Source: an uncultured Clostridium sp. (GTDB lineage: Bacteria; Bacillota; Clostridia; Clostridiales; Clostridiaceae). From it: a DNA stretch of 5,405 nt. Location of the stretch: the NCBI GenBank assembly GCA_946575275.1, contig CAMNZV010000129.1:1-5405 (forward strand). Direction: 5' to 3'. Under the pieces are notes generated by a model. It searched no databases. It saw nothing but the letters and a program-made list of their open reading frames with translations, and was not told the origin of the DNA. A program made the position numbers and the translations under genes. Positions 1-5,405 of this stretch are shown one piece after another. The first letter of the stretch is position 1. Every line of letters starts with the position of its first letter.

Positions 1-1028
1 ATTAACTCTTCAACTAAGTCCTCTTCTTTTACCTTTTTTATTATTTGACCTTTTTTAAATATTATACCTACACCTTTTCCACCAGCTATTCCAATATCAG
101 CTTCCCTAGCTTCTCCAGGTCCATTTACAATACATCCCATTACAGCTACTTTAATGTTTTTATTGACTTTCTCAAGTCGTTTTTCAACTTCATTAGCTAT
201 TTTTATAAGATTAATCTCTGTTCTACCACAGGTTGGGCAAGAAACAAATTCCAACCCTTCTTTTCTTAAACCTAAAGCTTTTAAAATCTCTTTTGCAACT
301 TTAATTTCTTCTATTGGATCACTTGTTAAGGATACTCTTATGGTATCTCCAATGCCTTCTGCAAGTAATGTACCAATTCCAACACTTGACTTAATAGTAC
401 CCTTGAAAATTGTGCCAGATTCTGTAACTCCTAAATGTAGTGGATAATCAACCTTTTCGCTTATTAATCTATATGCTTCTATCATAGTTTTTACATTTGA
501 AGACTTAATTGAAACTACTATATCAAAGAAATCTTCATCTTCTAAAATCTTTATATGTCTTAAAGCACTTGATACTAATGCTTCTTCCTTTGGAACCTTA
601 TATCTTTCAAGAATATCCTTTTCAAGAGACCCTGAATTAACACCTATTCTAATTGGAATATTTTTTTCCTTTGCTTTAGATACAACCTTTTGAATTCTTT
701 CTTTGCTTCCAATATTACCTGGATTTATTCTAAGTGCCGATACTCCATTATCTATTGCCTCTAATGCCAATTTGTAATCAAAATGTATATCTGCAACAAC
801 TGGCACAGGTGAATAAGTTGTAATCTCTTTTAATGCCTTTGCTGCCTCCATGTCTATAACTGCACATCTAATAATTTCACAGCCTGCATTATATAAACTT
901 CTAATTTGATCTAAAGTCTTTTTAGCATCTCTTGTGTCTGTATTTGTCATTGATTGTATAACAACTGGAGCATCTCCACCTAGTTTTACATTACCAACCA
1001 TTATTTGCTTTGTTAATTTTTTATTCAT
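1..1028 (-). CDS. ispG: IspG (GcpE), 4-hydroxy-3-methylbut-2-enyl diphosphate synthase, 3' end cut by window edge
   Basis: IspG is the cytosolic [4Fe-4S] enzyme of the MEP pathway that reductively converts methylerythritol cyclodiphosphate (MEcPP) to HMBPP, the penultimate step to IPP/DMAPP. My translation from the ATG at 1028 is open for 342 codons to the window edge, without a frameshift. It shows the family motifs in order: GGDAPVVIQSM near the N terminus, VVADIHFD, RINPGNIG, IRIGVNSGSL and LHLGVTESGT, then the cluster-binding part. In the last, CPTC gives Cys264 and Cys267, and MGCIVNGPGEAR gives Cys299 and Glu306. The spacings (32 from the second to the third Cys, 7 from the third Cys to Glu) equal those of E. 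coli Cys273/Cys305/Glu312. Gram-positive IspG is about 350 residues, so only a few C-terminal residues are missing. The start has a good SD (TAGGAG, 6-nt spacer) that overlaps the rseP stop. It is the last visible gene of the dxr-rseP-ispG group. Confidence 0.97.
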   Translation of the reverse strand, partial: MNKKLTKQIMVGNVKLGGDAPVVIQSMTNTDTRDAKKTLDQIRSLYNAGCEIIRCAVIDMEAAKALKEITTYSPVPVVADIHFDYKLALEAIDNGVSALRINPGNIGSKERIQKVVSKAKEKNIPIRIGVNSGSLEKDILERYKVPKEEALVSSALRHIKILEDEDFFDIVVSIKSSNVKTMIEAYRLISEKVDYPLHLGVTESGTIFKGTIKSSVGIGTLLAEGIGDTIRVSLTSDPIEEIKVAKEILKALGLRKEGLEFVSCPTCGRTEINLIKIANEVEKRLEKVNKNIKVAVMGCIVNGPGEAREADIGIAGGKGVGIIFKKGQIIKKVKEEDLVEEL

Positions 1029-1034
1029 ACTAAT

Positions 1035-1040
1035 CTCCTA
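1035..1040 (-). promoter_or_regulatory. Ribosome-binding site of ispG overlapping the rseP stop codon
   Basis: On the minus strand TAGGAG runs 1040 to 1035, followed by a 6-nt spacer and the ispG ATG at 1028. Its first three bases are the TAG stop codon of rseP (1040..1038). Ribosomes ending rseP therefore finish on the ispG initiation site, an arrangement that favours translational coupling (inference). Confidence 0.85.
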
Positions 1041-2051
1041 AAAACTTGCTGGGAACAAAATGTCTTTAACTGTAACTGCTACCATTAATATCATTAAACA
1101 AATAAATCCCACACCATTTATAACTCCAATAACCTTATCTGGAACCTTTCTTCTTGTAATCATTTCAATTAATATTAAAAGAGCTGTTCCCCCATCTAAA
1201 GCTGGAAATGGAATTAAGTTAAATACTGCCAAACTAATTGATAATAAACCAACTAAATTTAATAAATCCCACATTCCAGATTCTGCAGCTTGTGCTGAAA
1301 GATTAACTACTGTTACTGGTCCTCCTAAATCTGTTTTAAAGCTTCCATTACCTGTAACTAGTTTTGCAATACTTCTAACTGTTTGTGTAACAAGAGTTGC
1401 TGTCTCTTTAAAGCTATGTGCTGTAGCTTGAATTATTGAAGGTTCAGAATTATAATTAAATTTTGCTCCAATAATATATCTACTTTCCTCCTCTAAATAT
1501 TTAGGTTTTATAGTAACATCTACATTTTCTCCATTTCTTTCATAGGTAATATTCATTTCTTCACCATTTGAAGAACCTGTAGCTATATTTATATCATAGT
1601 TGGTAAAAACTTTTTTACCGTTAATTTTAGTTATATTATCACCTGATTGAAGTCCTACCATTTGAATTGGTCCATCTGCTGTAACCTCATCTATTGAAGT
1701 TTCCCCATATCCAAAGTGCATTGTAACTGCAGTAAATATAATTATTGCCATTATAAAGTTCATTAAAACTCCTGCTATAATTACTGTAAATCTTCTAAAA
1801 GGAGATTTCGATGTAAAACTGCCTTCTGCATCTGAATCTTCACCTTGCCCAAGCATTTGAACATAACCTCCAACTGGAAGCAATCCCAAGGAGTATTTTG
1901 TTTCTTTACCTTGATATGTAAAAATCTTAGGACCCATTCCAATAGAAAATTCTTCTACTTTAACTTTATTTATCTTTGCCAATATAAAATGCCCAAGCTC
2001 ATGTACAATAATTAATATACCTAAGGCAATAATTGCTAATATATACTTCAA
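1038..2051 (-). CDS. rseP: RseP/RasP-type site-2 intramembrane zinc metalloprotease
   Basis: This is an S2P-family (M50B) protease of the cytoplasmic membrane. The family cleaves membrane-spanning substrates such as anti-sigma factors after a first-site cut, and in some species leftover signal peptides. Numbering from the start chosen here (337 aa), HELGH at 17-21 lies in the first membrane segment and supplies the two zinc His and catalytic Glu. A hydrophobic segment follows at about 88-112. A single PDZ-like domain lies at about 115-185 (the VGLQSGDNITKINGKKV stretch is the typical PDZ core). NLIPFPALDGG at 278-288 carries the third zinc ligand, Asp286, and a last membrane segment is at about 311-330. 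I chose the TTG at 2051, which gives the family-typical MKYILAIIALGILIIVHELGH N terminus and has AGGAGG 7 nt upstream. The longer GTG reading from 2072 would put that SD inside the coding region. The gene lies between dxr and ispG, as in many Bacillota. Its substrate here is unknown. Confidence 0.96.
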   Translation of the reverse strand: MKYILAIIALGILIIVHELGHFILAKINKVKVEEFSIGMGPKIFTYQGKETKYSLGLLPVGGYVQMLGQGEDSDAEGSFTSKSPFRRFTVIIAGVLMNFIMAIIIFTAVTMHFGYGETSIDEVTADGPIQMVGLQSGDNITKINGKKVFTNYDINIATGSSNGEEMNITYERNGENVDVTIKPKYLEEESRYIIGAKFNYNSEPSIIQATAHSFKETATLVTQTVRSIAKLVTGNGSFKTDLGGPVTVVNLSAQAAESGMWDLLNLVGLLSISLAVFNLIPFPALDGGTALLILIEMITRRKVPDKVIGVINGVGFICLMILMVAVTVKDILFPASF

Positions 2052-2058
2052 AACAATT

Positions 2059-2064
2059 CCTCCT
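2059..2064 (-). promoter_or_regulatory. Ribosome-binding site of rseP, overlapping the dxr stop and deciding a TTG start
   Basis: On the minus strand the perfect SD AGGAGG spans 2064 to 2059, with a 7-nt spacer before the TTG at 2051. The TAG stop of dxr (2065..2063) shares its last two bases with this SD. This geometry rules in TTG 2051 and argues against the in-frame GTG at 2072, which has no SD of comparable quality in front of it. Confidence 0.88.
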
Positions 2065-3223
2065 AATTCCACTTACTTAAAATATATTTAATAACATTTT
2101 GCTCTGTTTCTAAAATATTATTAAGATTAAGCTCTTTATTTATTTTATCTTGGAAATATGTCATAGCTTCTTCTATTATTTCACTTATTTGAAGAAACTT
2201 TATTTTTTTATCTAAAAATAATTTTACTGCAAGTTCGTTAGCTGAATTTAATACTGTTAACATTAAACCTCCAATTTTACCTGCTTTATAAGCAAGATAT
2301 AAACATCTAAATGTATCAATATCTGGCTTTTCAAAGGTTAACTTTGATATTTCATAAAAATCAATTGATTCTACAACTTGATTTTCACGTCTTGGATAAT
2401 TTATTGCATATTGTATTGGTAGTTTCATATCTGCACATCCCATTTGTGCAATAATACTTCCATCATTATATTCTACCATTGAGTGTACTATACTTTCTGG
2501 ATGTACTACAACCTGAATATTATCATAATCACAATTAAATAAATAATGTGCTTCAATTACTTCAAGACCTTTATTCATAAGTGTTGCTGAATCTATAGAT
2601 ATTTTACTTCCCATACTCCAATTAGGATGATTTAGTGCTTCTTCCACTTTAATTTCTTTAAGGGCTTCTATTTCTTTTCCCCTAAATGGACCACCTGAAG
2701 CTGTAAGTATTATTTTTTTCATGTCTTTGTATTCATTACCTCTAAGACATTGAAAAATAGCACCATGTTCTGAATCTACTGGTAAAATTTTAACATTATT
2801 TCTTTTAGCTTCTTTTATTACAAGTTCACCTGCAACAACTAAAGTTTCTTTATTTGCAAGTGCAATATCCTTTTTTGCCCTAATAGCCTCTATTGTTGGT
2901 CTTAATCCAATCATACCAACAACAGATGTCAATACCATGTCAATTTCATCAAGGGTTGCTATTTCAATTAACCCTTCCATACCTTTTAATATAATAATAT
3001 TCAAATTTTGCTCTTTAACATATTCCTGTAGTTCATTAGCAGAATTTAAATCCATCATTGCAACATAGTTAGGTTTAAACTCTACAATTATTTTTTTTAT
3101 TTTGTCTACACTTTTATTAGCTGTTATCCCAATTAATTCTATTTCACCTTTTGATTTTCTAACTACATCAAGGGCTTGCTCTCCAATTGAACCTGTAACC
3201 CCAAGAATTGATAGCTTTTTCAT
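2063..3223 (-). CDS. dxr: DXP reductoisomerase (1-deoxy-D-xylulose 5-phosphate reductoisomerase)
   Basis: Dxr (IspC) rearranges and reduces DXP to 2-C-methyl-D-erythritol 4-phosphate with NADPH and a divalent metal. It is the first committed MEP step and the fosmidomycin target. The 386-aa product is of normal length. GVTGSIG at 8-14 is the NADPH-binding turn, and NKE at 124-126 follows. The metal site is Asp150/Glu152 (in DSEHGAIFQ) plus Glu221 (in MNKGLEVIEAH). Substrate-binding positions are Ser151, Ser176 (SGGPF), His199 and Trp202 (HPNWSMG, flexible loop), Ser212, Asn217 and Lys218. All align with E. coli Dxr at a constant offset of 10 after the metal-binding loop. One oddity is GGLMLTVLNSANE at 318-330, where the family usually has GGTxPxxLNAANE. 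ATG at 3223 is preceded by a purine-rich SD (AGAAGGGA). The gap to the permease gene upstream is 20 nt, and the stop codon overlaps the rseP SD. Confidence 0.98.
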   Translation of the reverse strand: MKKLSILGVTGSIGEQALDVVRKSKGEIELIGITANKSVDKIKKIIVEFKPNYVAMMDLNSANELQEYVKEQNLNIIILKGMEGLIEIATLDEIDMVLTSVVGMIGLRPTIEAIRAKKDIALANKETLVVAGELVIKEAKRNNVKILPVDSEHGAIFQCLRGNEYKDMKKIILTASGGPFRGKEIEALKEIKVEEALNHPNWSMGSKISIDSATLMNKGLEVIEAHYLFNCDYDNIQVVVHPESIVHSMVEYNDGSIIAQMGCADMKLPIQYAINYPRRENQVVESIDFYEISKLTFEKPDIDTFRCLYLAYKAGKIGGLMLTVLNSANELAVKLFLDKKIKFLQISEIIEEAMTYFQDKINKELNLNNILETEQNVIKYILSKWN

Positions 3224-3243
3224 AAATTACTTCCCTTCTAAAA

Positions 3244-4209
3244 TTACAGCTCCTCATTAAATATAATATCCTTTGCTATTATTCCATACATTGGCCCTAT
3301 AATTAACCCTAAAATTCCAAATAGCTTCATTCCAATATATATTGATAATATAATTAAAAGTGGATGTAACTGCAATTTATCACTTAAAAACTTTGCTTCT
3401 AAAATTTCTCTAATAATTTGTACTAATATGTATAAGCATATAATACCAATAACCAAGAAATAATCTTTTACTATAATATTGTATATTATTATTGGAATAA
3501 AAACAATTATTGTTCCTATGTATGGCAAAATATCTAAAATACCACAAACAACAGCTAAAATAAAAGGATTTGGTACCCCTAAAATTATAAATCCTATAAA
3601 AGTTATTATAGACGAAAATATAACTAATTTTATTTCAATTGAAACAAATTGTTTTAAATATCTTTTATTTTTTTGTATCTTTAAGATAAAACTTTTAGGA
3701 AATATTCTAATTAGAAGATTATTTATAGAGTCTTTATCTGTTAAAACAAAAAAACTAGCAATATTAGAAACAATAAATGCTATTAGATTTTCACCTGTAT
3801 TAACAGCCTTTGTAGTAATATTAATGCCATTAAAAAATGATAAAAGCTTTTCTGTTAATCCAAGTTTATCAACTTCCTTAAAGGTACTATATATACCTAG
3901 AAATTGTTCTTCTAAAAATTCCATATTATTTAAGTATAAACTATAAATAAGTTTTAAAATAGTATTTCCTGAATAAATAATTATAAGTAACACAGAAATA
4001 TTTACAAATAAAATACTAATTGCCCCTGCAAACTTTTTAGGAATCTTAATCTTAATTAACCATTTATATATGGGTGAGCATAAGAAAATAAGAATTACCA
4101 TTAATAAAAAAGGTTTAAAGTAATATTTTATTCCAATAGTTACAATTGTCATAATTATAAAAATTAATATTAAATATATTAGTTTCTTATACTTATAATT
4201 AAATACCAT
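3244..4209 (-). CDS. AI-2E/PerM-family multi-pass membrane protein, substrate unknown
   Basis: This is a 321-aa integral membrane protein of the AI-2E transporter superfamily (PerM/TqsA/YtvI type). Members include putative exporters and, in some, ion antiporters; the substrate cannot be read from sequence. Layout: hydrophobic segments at about 10-29, 32-49 and 61-84; a soluble loop at about 90-138 as is usual in the family; a membrane segment at about 141-157 ending in FVLTDKD; then a C-terminal core at about 194-313. The core contains the family-diagnostic CGILDILPYIGTIIVFIPIII (222-242) and a tail with LHPLLIILSIYIGMKLFGILGLIIGP (281-306). It is a little shorter than the usual 340-380 aa, with a short N terminus. 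ATG 4209 has SD AAGGGG 5 nt upstream. The gene is separated from cdsA by a terminator-like hairpin and from dxr by only 20 nt, so it is likely co-transcribed with dxr-rseP-ispG. Its link to isoprenoid or lipid metabolism is only positional. Confidence 0.88.
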   Translation of the reverse strand: MVFNYKYKKLIYLILIFIIMTIVTIGIKYYFKPFLLMVILIFLCSPIYKWLIKIKIPKKFAGAISILFVNISVLLIIIYSGNTILKLIYSLYLNNMEFLEEQFLGIYSTFKEVDKLGLTEKLLSFFNGINITTKAVNTGENLIAFIVSNIASFFVLTDKDSINNLLIRIFPKSFILKIQKNKRYLKQFVSIEIKLVIFSSIITFIGFIILGVPNPFILAVVCGILDILPYIGTIIVFIPIIIYNIIVKDYFLVIGIICLYILVQIIREILEAKFLSDKLQLHPLLIILSIYIGMKLFGILGLIIGPMYGIIAKDIIFNEEL

Positions 4210-4214
4210 ATATG

Positions 4215-4220
4215 CCCCTT
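4215..4220 (-). promoter_or_regulatory. Ribosome-binding site of the AI-2E-family gene
   Basis: AAGGGG on the minus strand (4220 to 4215) with a 5-nt spacer to the ATG at 4209. It is a moderate match to the anti-SD and supports this start. Confidence 0.65.
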
Positions 4221-4247
4221 ATTATCTATTTATTTTTATAATATATG

Positions 4248-4292
4248 AAAACAAAATAAGCTTATGCATTATAAGTACACAAGCTTATCTTT
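4248..4292 (-). terminator. Intrinsic-terminator-like hairpin directly after cdsA
   Basis: Immediately after the cdsA TAA (4295..4293), the minus strand has ATAAGCTTGTG (4288..4278), an 11-nt loop (4277..4267) and CATAAGCTTAT (4266..4256), then the T-rich tail TTTGTTTT (4255..4248). The arms form an 11-bp stem with one G-U pair, and a short A-run before the stem can pair partly with the T tail. The stem is AT-rich, so termination may be partial. A T-run also follows the hairpin on the plus strand, but no plus-strand gene needs it. The core ATAAGCTTAT is itself a palindrome, so a protein-binding site is a less likely alternative. Confidence 0.7.
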
Positions 4293-4297
4293 TTAAA
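4268..4297 (-). promoter_or_regulatory. Possible sigma-A promoter inside the cdsA terminator, driving the permease-dxr-rseP-ispG unit
   Basis: A perfect -10 box TATAAT lies at 4273..4268 on the minus strand, within the hairpin loop. At 17-18 nt upstream is TTAAAA or TTTAAA (4297..4291 region), each matching TTGACA at 4 of 6 positions. Transcription would start near 4261 and leave a leader of about 50 nt before the permease ATG. The AT-rich background makes chance -10 matches common, so this is tentative. The support is its position just before the first gene after a terminator. Confidence 0.4.
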
Positions 4298-5087
4298 TTC
4301 CAATAATAAAGGTTAGGTAATAAAAAACTATTATTCCTGAAAATAAAATAGAATCAAATCTATCTAAAATTCCACCATGACCTGGTATAAGGTTACCATA
4401 ATCCTTTATATCAACAAATCTCTTAATAGATGAGGCTACCAAATCTCCAAATTGACTAAATATACCACATAAAGCACCTATTATGAAAAAATGATATATA
4501 GGGAAAACTGAAATATAATTACTAATTACAATTCCAAATATTCCACAAACTAGGGTTGAACCTAAAAGGCCACCAATTGAGCCCTCAATGGTTTTCTTTG
4601 GACTTATTTTAGGACACAACTTAGTTTTACCAAAAAGTCTTCCTGCATAATAGGCAAAGGTATCTGTTACCCAAGAACCCATGAAAATTAGCCATACATA
4701 ATAATTTCCGTTAGTTTTATTTGCTACTAAATATATAAAACTAAAGAAAACTCCTACATAAATAAAACCAAGTAATGTTAATGAAACTCCTATAAAGTTA
4801 TACTTCTCATTAATTATAGGCATTAATAAAAGTATAAAACTCACAAAAATAATCAATAAGGAAAGCAGATTAAAATTATTATTAAAAATATAATAACAAA
4901 TTAATAATAAATAACCTACTATATCAATTGTTCTATAATCACTTTTCTTAACTGCTTTATAAAACTCATACATTCCAACAATAGAAAGTAAAAGAGTGAA
5001 AATCTTTAAAGGTAATCCCCCTAAAAATATAAATACTAAAGTAGGAGCAATAATAACTGCCCCTAAATATCTGCTGTTAATCTTCAA
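4293..5087 (-). CDS. cdsA: CdsA, phosphatidate cytidylyltransferase (CDP-diglyceride synthase)
   Basis: CdsA is an integral membrane enzyme that condenses phosphatidic acid with CTP to give CDP-diacylglycerol, the precursor of phosphatidylglycerol, cardiolipin and phosphatidylserine/ethanolamine. From the start used here it has 264 aa, typical for the family, with about seven to eight membrane segments. SWVTDTFAYYAGRLFGK (about 138-154) and SPKKTIEGSIGG (162-173) are conserved blocks. The C-terminal signature is complete at 220-245: S-x-x-K-R-x4-K-D-x-G-x3-P-G-H-G-G-x-x-D-R-x-D. Start choice: the first ATG (5150) would overlap uppS by 47 nt and add an N terminus unlike CdsA. TTG 5087 gives MKINSRYLGAVIIAPTL, which fits the family, with GGTGA 5 nt upstream. 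GTG 5096 is an alternative. The gap to uppS is 16 nt, so the two are probably co-transcribed. A terminator-like hairpin follows the stop. Confidence 0.96.
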   Translation of the reverse strand: MKINSRYLGAVIIAPTLVFIFLGGLPLKIFTLLLSIVGMYEFYKAVKKSDYRTIDIVGYLLLICYYIFNNNFNLLSLLIIFVSFILLLMPIINEKYNFIGVSLTLLGFIYVGVFFSFIYLVANKTNGNYYVWLIFMGSWVTDTFAYYAGRLFGKTKLCPKISPKKTIEGSIGGLLGSTLVCGIFGIVISNYISVFPIYHFFIIGALCGIFSQFGDLVASSIKRFVDIKDYGNLIPGHGGILDRFDSILFSGIIVFYYLTFIIGI

Positions 5088-5092
5088 ACTAT

Positions 5093-5105
5093 TCACCAAT
5101 CCTTT
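5093..5105 (-). promoter_or_regulatory. Ribosome-binding region of cdsA, supporting a non-ATG start
   Basis: Right after the uppS stop the minus strand reads AAAGGA (5105..5100) and then GGTGA (5097..5093). Both are complementary to parts of the 16S 3' end (AGAAAGGAGGTGATC). GGTGA is 5 nt before TTG 5087. AAAGGA is about 12 nt before TTG 5087 but only 3 nt before GTG 5096. The spacing favours TTG 5087. Confidence 0.55.
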
Positions 5106-5405
5106 AACTCTTAATTGCACCAAATCGCCTATTACGTTTTTGATAATCAACTATTGCCATCCTAAGATCCCTTGGAGAAAAATCTGGCCAATTAATATTA
5201 GAATACCAAAATTCTGAATATGCACATTGCCAAAGTAAAAAATTACTTAATCTTTGTTCTCCTGAAGGCCTAATTATTATATCTGGATCTGGCATATAAT
5301 TTGTATACATATAATCTGAAATTAATTTTTCATCAATAGAATCTATAGCTATTTTACCTAAGTTTTGATCTTTAATAATATTTTTAACTGCTCTTAGAAT
5401 CTCAT
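5104..5405 (-). CDS. uppS: UppS, undecaprenyl diphosphate synthase, C-terminal part (5' end outside window)
   Basis: UppS is the cytosolic/membrane-associated cis-prenyltransferase that adds eight IPP units to farnesyl diphosphate, making the C55 carrier lipid for cell-wall polymers. Only the last 99 residues are inside the window, roughly 40% of a 230-250 aa protein. The frame is open to the edge; the internal ATG at 5310 is not the start. The visible part contains the family signature PDPDIIIRPSGEQRLSNFLLWQ, then CAYSE, WPDF and the C-terminal NRRFG. Counting visible residues, Arg45, Arg51 and Ser53 match E. coli Arg194, Arg200 and Ser202 (IPP phosphate binding). Glu64 matches Glu213, a metal-site residue. 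The usual IRTSGE/IRTGGE reads IRPSGE. The N-terminal catalytic Asp region is not visible. The gene is followed 16 nt later by cdsA, as in many bacteria, coupling carrier-lipid and phospholipid synthesis. Confidence 0.97.
   Translation of the reverse strand, partial: EILRAVKNIIKDQNLGKIAIDSIDEKLISDYMYTNYMPDPDIIIRPSGEQRLSNFLLWQCAYSEFWYSNINWPDFSPRDLRMAIVDYQKRNRRFGAIKS

Noticed and set aside
45..447. Two overlapping plus-strand open frames of 74 and 97 codons
   Set aside because: They lie opposite the C-terminal coding part of ispG, whose cluster-binding motifs are intact. They show no SD or family resemblance, so they are shadows.
1060..1431. Plus-strand open frame of 123 codons
   Set aside because: It is fully antisense to the conserved C-terminal part of rseP, with no recognisable domain or upstream SD.
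3479..3946. Plus-strand open frame of 155 codons
   Set aside because: It is antisense to the AI-2E-family gene, whose diagnostic motifs lie on the minus strand. Long antisense frames are common opposite AT-rich membrane-protein genes.
4222..4240. Alternative -10-like boxes (TATAAA, GATAAT) just before the permease gene
   Set aside because: No -35-like sequence is at a suitable distance, and GATAAT lies almost against the SD. They are expected by chance in such AT-rich DNA.
4256..4288. Repeated palindrome ATAAGCTTAT as an operator or mobile-element end
   Set aside because: There is no transposase, target-site duplication or known operator match. The stem plus T-rich tail directly after a stop codon is better explained as a terminator.
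4996..5217. Plus-strand open frame of 73 codons
   Set aside because: It is antisense to the cdsA start and the uppS end, with no supporting signal.
5104..5310. A separate 68-aa small protein on the minus strand
   Set aside because: The reading frame continues upstream to the window edge with UppS-like sequence, so this is the tail of uppS and not an independent small gene.
1..5405. A hidden novel system, CRISPR array, RNA gene or riboswitch
   Set aside because: Nearly every base is in conserved minus-strand genes. The only spacer above 20 nt is the 83-nt cdsA/permease gap, which is too short for a riboswitch and has no repeat array.

Overview
The window is a stretch of a very AT-rich, densely packed bacterial chromosome. 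All genes lie on the minus strand, spacers are short, ribosome-binding sites are strong AGGAGG-type, and non-ATG starts occur. The low GC, the gene set and the protein style (Lys/Ile/Asn-rich, orthodox Gram-positive versions of each enzyme) point to a low-GC Bacillota, most likely a Clostridium-like anaerobe. The species assignment is inference.

In transcription order (right to left) the window holds: the C-terminal part of uppS (undecaprenyl diphosphate synthase, cut by the right edge); cdsA (CDP-diglyceride synthase); a short spacer with a hairpin terminator and a possible overlapping promoter; a gene for an AI-2E/PerM-family multi-pass membrane protein; dxr (DXP reductoisomerase); rseP (site-2 intramembrane protease); and ispG (HMBPP synthase, lacking only its last few residues at the left edge). 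No gap exceeds about 85 bases, so there is no unexplained long non-coding region.

This is the widespread envelope/isoprenoid cluster. dxr and ispG are the second and the penultimate steps of the MEP pathway, which supplies IPP/DMAPP. UppS uses those units to build undecaprenyl diphosphate, the lipid carrier for peptidoglycan and other wall polymers. CdsA makes CDP-diacylglycerol for phospholipids. RseP cuts membrane-embedded substrates such as anti-sigma factors. The dxr, rseP and ispG cistrons are tightly joined: each of the last two has a Shine-Dalgarno sequence that overlaps the stop codon of the gene before it.

The least routine feature is between cdsA and dxr. An AI-2E-family permease gene sits there, and the 83-bp spacer before it carries an intrinsic-terminator-like hairpin whose loop contains a perfect TATAAT. 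The cluster may therefore be split into an upstream unit (uppS-cdsA) and a downstream unit (permease-dxr-rseP-ispG). I found no mobile element, CRISPR array, RNA gene or clearly novel system.
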